A DNA stretch of 64,000 bases from VRUE01 sp963697915 (GTDB lineage: Bacteria > Actinomycetota > Thermoleophilia > Solirubrobacterales > 70-9): contig OY969103.1 of NCBI GenBank assembly GCA_963697915.1, forward strand, positions 930,001 through 994,000, written 5' to 3'. Position 1 is the first letter of the stretch. Every line of letters begins with the position of its first letter. Below the pieces are notes generated by a model. That model saw nothing but the letters and a program-made list of their open reading frames with translations. It was not told where the DNA came from and made no database searches. Of the stretch, positions 60,039-64,000 are shown one piece after another. The position numbers and the translations under genes are program-made.

Positions 60039-61178
60039 CTACGGGCTCGGGCGGCCGCGGGTGACCTGCACGAAAGCGCGCCAGGCGGGCTTCGGCCTGA
60101 ACTGCTCGCCGAGGTGGAAGAAGCCGGTCGAGTCGCAGAAGTTGCAGGAGTCCTCGATGTCTTTCCAGGTGAACCAGTAGGTGCTCTTCATGTTGAGCCG
60201 GTGGCGGTTGCGCAGCAGGTAGGCGTAGGAGTCGCGCAACTGCCTGACCTGGCCCTGGATCCCCTGCTCGAAGGCGACTTCCTCGAAGTTGTCCTCCGAG
60301 CCCCAGCCCAGCTCGGTGAGGTAGAAGCCGGCCCCGGGGTCGTCGTTCTCGAGCGAGACCTCCCGCATCGCCTCGACCTGTTCTGCCAGCGTTTCGGCGT
60401 CGACCGCGTAGGGGTGCAGGGAGATCGCGTCGAAGGACGACTCGATCCCCCGGACCCGGTAGAGCCGCTCGAGGAAGTCGACGGCGTCCATCCCCCACTT
60501 GCCGCGTGGGTTCGGTTCGCCGAAGAGGCCGCTGAGCACGACCGTCGCCCCCCGGTCGACCGATTTGATCGCCCTGCTGGAGGCGTGCAGCAACCTCGCG
60601 TAGCGGCCGACCGAGACCGGGAAGGCGAAGTAGAAGAAGTTGGCCTCGTTCCAGATCTGCCACTCGCGCAGCGGGATCTTCGGCACCGGTTCGGCCGATC
60701 CGGGGCCATGCTCGCGCCAGAAGTCTCCGCTCGGGCCGTAACGCGCGACCGCGGCGCGGAGGAAGGCGCGCCAGCGGTTGCGCTGGCGCGCGTTGGCGGT
60801 GGGCAGAGTGGTGTACTTGTTGGCCGCCCACTCGGGCGTCGCGTAGACGAAGGGCAGGACGCGGAGCCGCTGCCGCGCCGCTGTCGCGACGACCTCGTCG
60901 AAGCCACCCCAGTCGAAGCCCTCGTTCGGCGTCGGCTCGACCCCGCTCCAGGCCAGCGGCCAGCGCACGCTGCCGATCCCGCCGGCGCGCATGTACCTGG
61001 CGTCTTCTTCGGTCAGCGGGGTCTGGGGGGCGATGCCGAAGAAGGCCCGCGGCGCCGTCGGGGCGCGGGTGGCGGCGTCGGTGGAGGACAGGACGAGCAG
61101 GGCGACGGCGGCGACCAGCGCCGCGGCGCCGGCGAGCAGGGCCATCGTCCTCGTCCTCTTCGTCTGCGTCGCGCTCAT
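60039..61178 (-). CDS. Secreted glycoside-hydrolase-like protein, paralogue 3
   Basis: 379 residues, the same length as the protein at 14925. N-terminal anchor/signal (ALLAGAAALVAAVALLVLSS), then a TIM-barrel-like domain: VRWPLAWSGVEPTPNEGFDW, IWNEANFFYF (acid/base Glu178), ISLHPY, YLTELGWGSE (nucleophile Glu289). The C-terminal CNFCDSTGFF motif parallels CNFCDGSGLF of paralogue 1. Likely acts outside the cell on a polysaccharide. First gene of the long minus-strand operon down to 53546. Confidence 0.78.
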   Translation of the reverse strand: MSATQTKRTRTMALLAGAAALVAAVALLVLSSTDAATRAPTAPRAFFGIAPQTPLTEEDARYMRAGGIGSVRWPLAWSGVEPTPNEGFDWGGFDEVVATAARQRLRVLPFVYATPEWAANKYTTLPTANARQRNRWRAFLRAAVARYGPSGDFWREHGPGSAEPVPKIPLREWQIWNEANFFYFAFPVSVGRYARLLHASSRAIKSVDRGATVVLSGLFGEPNPRGKWGMDAVDFLERLYRVRGIESSFDAISLHPYAVDAETLAEQVEAMREVSLENDDPGAGFYLTELGWGSEDNFEEVAFEQGIQGQVRQLRDSYAYLLRNRHRLNMKSTYWFTWKDIEDSCNFCDSTGFFHLGEQFRPKPAWRAFVQVTRGRPSP

Positions 61179-61192
61179 CTCCGTCCTCTGAC

Positions 61193-61660
61193 TCAGTAGG
61201 TGCCGCCGAGCTTGCGGTGGTCCCAGCTGGCGGTCCGTTGCGGCTTGAACTGGATCGCCACCCGCTTCGGGGCCTGGGCTTCGAGCGCCGCCTTGGCGTC
61301 GCCCTCGACCGAGGAGATCCCCTCCGCGTAACGGACGGTCAGCTCTTCAGCGAACCCGATCACGGTTTCGAAGTCGCGGTGGATCACTGCCTCGGCCTCG
61401 ATCTGGGCGCCGCGCAGCTCGCTGTACTCGTGCCCGGTCTCGATCAGCAACGTCGCCCGCGGGTCGCGTTCGAGGTTGCGCACCTTCTGCGACTTGCCGT
61501 AGGTCCAGATCCAGACCTCGCCGTCACGGGGGACGTACCAGAGCGGCATCGAGTGCGGCCAGCCGCGCGCCCCGTTGGAGCTGACGACGGCGATCCGCTC
61601 CTGATCGAGCAGCTCCAGCAGCTCGGCGTCGCTCAGCACGATCTGGTCGCGGCGGCTCAT
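61193..61660 (-). CDS. Pyridoxamine 5'-phosphate oxidase-fold protein
   Basis: 155 residues, split-barrel flavin/F420-binding fold: ERIAVVSSNGARGWPHSMPL, VWIWTYGKSQKVRNLERDPR, LIETGHEYSELRGAQIEAEA. In actinomycetes this group includes F420-dependent reductases and plain PNPOx-like proteins; the cofactor is not readable here. It ends 15 bp upstream of the hydrolase gene's start. Confidence 0.85.
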   Translation of the reverse strand: MSRRDQIVLSDAELLELLDQERIAVVSSNGARGWPHSMPLWYVPRDGEVWIWTYGKSQKVRNLERDPRATLLIETGHEYSELRGAQIEAEAVIHRDFETVIGFAEELTVRYAEGISSVEGDAKAALEAQAPKRVAIQFKPQRTASWDHRKLGGTY

Positions 61661-61675
61661 CGGCGGGGCGGGACT

Positions 61676-62635
61676 CTACGCGGCGGCGGCGGACGCCGGT
61701 CGGAAGGAGCGCCGGTAGGCGGTCGGCGTGGTCGCCGTGGCGCGGCGGAAGTGCTCGCGCAGCGAGGCCGCGGTGCCGAAGCCCGAGCGCCAGGCGACGT
61801 CGTCGATCGGCAGATCCGACTCCTCCAGCAGGCGGCGGGCCTCGAGCACCCGCCGGGCGAGCAGCCAGCGCAGCGGCGTCGTCCCGGTCTCCTCGCGGAA
61901 GCGGCGCGCGAAGGTGCGCGGGCTGACCCCGGCGTGGCGCGCCATCGCGGCGACTTCAAGGGGCTCGGCGAGCCGTTCTGTGACCCAGCGCCGCGTCTCC
62001 TCCAGCGATCCGGTCTGGACCGCCTGCGGGCGCTTGATGAACTGGGCCTGGCCACCCTCGCGGTGGGGTGGCGCCACCATGCGCCGCGCCGCGGCCTCGC
62101 CGGCGGCGGCGCCGAAGTCCTCGCGGACGACGTGCAGGCAGAGGTCGATGCCGGCGCTCAGCCCGGCCGAGGTCATCACCGCCCCCTCGTCGACGTAGAG
62201 GGCCGCCGGGTCGACCTCGACCGCGGGAAAGAGGCTGGCGAGCTGAGCGGCGAGGCCCCAGTGGGTCGTCGCCCGGCGGCCGTCGAGCAGGCCGGCGTGG
62301 GCGAGGGCGAAGGCCCCGGTGCAGATCGAGATCACCCGCGTGCCCCGCGCCGCCGCCCGGCGCAGCGCCGCGAGCACCGCCGCGGGCGGCGGCTCGAGCA
62401 CGGCGAAGTAGCCGGGGACGACGACGGTGTCGGCGCCCTCCAGCGCCTCGAAGCCATCCTGCGGACCAACCGTGAAGCCGCTCGAGCTGAGCACCGGCGC
62501 GGCCCCCTCCGAGCAGGTGACGACCTCGTAGAGCGGCGTCCCGTCGGGCCGGGAGGCGATCGCGAAGACCTGGGCGGGGGTGGCGAGGTCGAAGGCGACG
62601 ATCCCATCGAAAGCGAGGATTGCCACACGGTGCAT
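61676..62635 (-). CDS. GlxA-type AraC-family regulator with DJ-1/PfpI domain
   Basis: 319 residues from the ATG at 62635 (GGGAG 8 bases upstream; a GTG one codon earlier is possible). N-terminal class-I amidotransferase-like domain (RVAILAFDGIVAFDLATPAQ, the nucleophile-elbow ISICTGAFALAHAG) and a C-terminal AraC double helix-turn-helix (MARHAGVSPRTFARRFREE, DVAWRSGFGTAASLREHFRR). Divergent from a DJ-1/PfpI gene it may control. The 138 bp between them show no clear operator. Confidence 0.9.
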   Translation of the reverse strand: MHRVAILAFDGIVAFDLATPAQVFAIASRPDGTPLYEVVTCSEGAAPVLSSSGFTVGPQDGFEALEGADTVVVPGYFAVLEPPPAAVLAALRRAAARGTRVISICTGAFALAHAGLLDGRRATTHWGLAAQLASLFPAVEVDPAALYVDEGAVMTSAGLSAGIDLCLHVVREDFGAAAGEAAARRMVAPPHREGGQAQFIKRPQAVQTGSLEETRRWVTERLAEPLEVAAMARHAGVSPRTFARRFREETGTTPLRWLLARRVLEARRLLEESDLPIDDVAWRSGFGTAASLREHFRRATATTPTAYRRSFRPASAAAA

Positions 62636-62773
62636 CACAAAGTCTCCCGCTTCGCTCCCTCACGGGGAATCAGATGTGGATGTTCGGTCGCTCCGCGCTC
62701 GATGGCAGAAATCTAGCGAACATTGGCATTCCTGCCTCTGGAAATCGCCAGCGTCGCGGGCGATCATCGGGCC

Positions 62774-63412
62774 ATGAAGATCGAGATCCTGCTTTACGAC
62801 AAGCTCACCGCCCTCGACGCGATCGGCCCCTACGAGGTGCTGCGCTCCGTGCCCGGCTGGGAGGTCCGGTTCGTCGCCAAGAGCGCCGGCAGCGTCCGCA
62901 CCGACAGCGGCGCCCTCGGCCTCGAGGCCGATTACGCGCTCGACCCCGCCCGCGAGCCCGAGATGGTCCTCGTCCCCGGCGGCGAGGGCAGCGACGCGAT
63001 GATGGAGGACGAGGAGGTGCTCGCCTGGCTGCGCGGGGTCGACGCGACGACCAAGTGGACGACCTCGGTCTGCACCGGCTCCCTGGTCCTCGCCGCCGCC
63101 GGCCTGCTCGACGGCAAGCGGGCGACCTCGCACTGGCTCTTCCTCAAGCGGCTGCGTGAGTTCGGCGCCGAGCCCGTCGTCGGCCGCTTCGTCGAGGAAG
63201 GCAAGGTGATCACCGCCGCCGGCGTCTCGGCCGGGATCGACATGGCCCTGCACCTGGTCGGCCGCGAGGTCGGCCCCGAGATCGCCGAAGCGATTCAACT
63301 GGGAATCGAGTACGACCCCCAGCCCCCCTTCGACAGCGGCTCCCCGGCGAAGGCATCCGAGCAGACCGTGGAGCTCGTCACCGCCGTCAGCCGCGCCGCT
63401 ACCTCAGCCTGA
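62774..63412 (+). CDS. DJ-1/PfpI-family protein
   Basis: 212 residues from the ATG at 62774. MKIEILLYDKLTALDAIGPY, VPGGEGSDAM, and TTSVCTGSLVLAAAGLL with the conserved Cys at the nucleophile elbow. It matches the sensor domain of the divergent GlxA regulator closely in style. Members act as glyoxalase III, protease-like or isonitrile hydratase enzymes; which one is not clear. Confidence 0.87.
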   Translation: MKIEILLYDKLTALDAIGPYEVLRSVPGWEVRFVAKSAGSVRTDSGALGLEADYALDPAREPEMVLVPGGEGSDAMMEDEEVLAWLRGVDATTKWTTSVCTGSLVLAAAGLLDGKRATSHWLFLKRLREFGAEPVVGRFVEEGKVITAAGVSAGIDMALHLVGREVGPEIAEAIQLGIEYDPQPPFDSGSPAKASEQTVELVTAVSRAATSA

Positions 63413-63515
63413 CTTAGTCGTCACAGAATTCTTTGCCAGCGCGCGCATCTCGCGGGTCGGCGGCGGCTAGCGTCGCCTCGATGGAGCTCTCGCAAGTCCG
63501 ACCGCAGGCCAGTGA

Positions 63516-63554
63516 TAACGTACGTACGCTCTCAAGCAATAACGTACGTACGAT
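63516..63554 (+). promoter_or_regulatory. Twin palindromic operator and promoter of the second vapB-like gene
   Basis: TAACGTACGTACG occurs twice (63516-63528 and 63540-63552), 24 bp apart; each holds the palindrome CGTACGTACG. The second overlaps TACGAT (63549-63554), a -10 box of the same form as at the first vapB. This is the expected layout for an autoregulated antitoxin. The rest of 63413-63570 shows nothing else. Confidence 0.72.
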
Positions 63555-63570
63555 TCCACTGGAGATCTCG

Positions 63571-63804
63571 ATGGCGATCAGCGCTTCGAAACTGCGGGCA
63601 AACGTCTACCGGCTCCTCGACGAGGTCCTCGAGACCGGGCACCCACTCGAGATCGAGCGCAACGGCAAGACGCTCGTGATCGCGCCCAAGGAGCAGCAGT
63701 CGTTCTGGGATCGACTGCCGCGGCGCGAGGGGGCGATCATCGGCGACCCCGATGAGCTGATCCACATCGACTGGTCCTCGGAGTGGAATCCTGATCCAAA
63801 TTGA
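63571..63804 (+). CDS. VapB/Phd-type antitoxin
   Basis: 77 residues from the ATG at 63571 (GGAG 7 bases upstream). AISASKLRANVYRLLDEVLE and LEIERNGKTLVIAPKEQ are the Phd/YefM DNA-binding domain; the tail (WDRLPRREGAIIGDPDELIH) should bind the toxin. The open frame upstream lacks similarity. The PIN toxin gene overlaps its end by 14 bp. Confidence 0.85.
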   Translation: MAISASKLRANVYRLLDEVLETGHPLEIERNGKTLVIAPKEQQSFWDRLPRREGAIIGDPDELIHIDWSSEWNPDPN

Positions 63805-64000
63805 CACCCATGTCGCCCTCTGGCTCTACGCCGGCCGAGTCGAGCAGCTTCCTCCGGTCACCAGGGCGCTGATCGAAGCAGAGCGCCCCCGCTGCTCGGC
63901 AGTCGCGGCTCTGGAGCTGGCGTATCTGCACGAGATCGGCAGGGCACGAGACTCGGTGGCAACCATGCTGACCGCGCTGAGTCGCGAGGTCGGCCTGGAA
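63791..64000 (+). CDS. PIN-domain VapC-type toxin, cut by the window end
   Basis: The visible 70 codons read LIQIDTHVALWLYAGRV, then LIEAERPRCSAVAALELAYL, a PIN domain start with the first acidic Asp (IDTHVALWL) and a later Glu (ALELAYL). No ATG, GTG or TTG lies in frame before it. The best start is CTG at 63791, with GGAG at 63780-63783. It continues past 64000. Confidence 0.78.
   Translation, partial: MIQIDTHVALWLYAGRVEQLPPVTRALIEAERPRCSAVAALELAYLHEIGRARDSVATMLTALSREVGLE

Noticed and set aside
1..64000. tRNA, rRNA, riboswitch or replication-origin features
   Set aside because: Scanned by eye between genes; intergenic gaps are short and no cloverleaf, rRNA or DnaA-box cluster was seen.

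Overview
The window is high-GC DNA, dense with genes and with many GTG starts and 1-14 bp gene overlaps. The gene repertoire points to an actinomycete of the Thermoleophilia/Solirubrobacterales type. The signs are a CIRCE-controlled groES-groEL pair, an actinobacterial Lhr helicase, PucR-type regulators, RTX-like and 'choice-of-anchor D' secreted proteins, and fibronectin-like modules with the GTxNP...YRFEYG pattern. Taxonomy is inferred from protein style, not from an rRNA.

Layout: 1-7.7 kb holds chaperonins with CIRCE, an ASCH/SRPBCC pair, an RTX-repeat secreted protein with a decayed neighbour copy, a Crp-family regulator with protein-isoaspartate methyltransferase, and a secreted beta-sandwich protein. 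7.8-16.6 kb holds a large membrane protein, the Lhr helicase, a secreted glycoside-hydrolase-like protein and a small surface protein. From 16.5 to about 61.2 kb lies a very large surface-polysaccharide locus. It contains an O-antigen ligase-like protein, a polyprenyl-phosphate sugar-1-P transferase, rmlABCD (dTDP-L-rhamnose), at least nine proteins with GT-A glycosyltransferase domains, a Wzm/Wzt exporter, four GT-C-like membrane proteins, a pyruvyltransferase, several methyltransferases, a WecE/WecD-like pair (dTDP-Fuc4NAc-type sugar), two SDR epimerases and polyprenyl-phosphate sugar synthases.

The polysaccharide locus is interrupted twice. A vapBC toxin-antitoxin pair (24.6-25.2 kb) is spliced between rmlA and a glycosyltransferase gene and is translationally coupled to the latter. 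A block of visibly lower GC (about 45.2-51.2 kb) carries a frameshifted hydrolase/FG-GAP protein with 144-bp tandem repeats, a PucR-family regulator, degenerate partial copies of that regulator, a MNT/HEPN pair whose HEPN gene is broken by one missing base, and a second solitary MNT gene. A truncated methyltransferase-like start lies at its left edge.

How it may work together: undecaprenyl-linked repeat synthesis starts with the sugar-1-P transferase (18.5 kb). It uses dTDP-rhamnose and a dTDP-4-amino sugar, is extended by the GT2/GT4 proteins, capped or decorated by pyruvyl and methyl groups, and exported by Wzm/Wzt and/or finished by the ligase-like protein. The GT-C membrane proteins and polyprenyl-phosphate sugar synthases would supply outer-face decoration. 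Three related secreted glycosidase-like proteins bracket and punctuate the locus. The right end (61.2-64 kb) is ordinary: a pyridoxamine-oxidase-fold protein, a GlxA-type regulator divergent from a DJ-1/PfpI protein, and a second vapBC-type pair cut by the window edge. I saw no tRNA, rRNA, CRISPR array, transposase or integrase.
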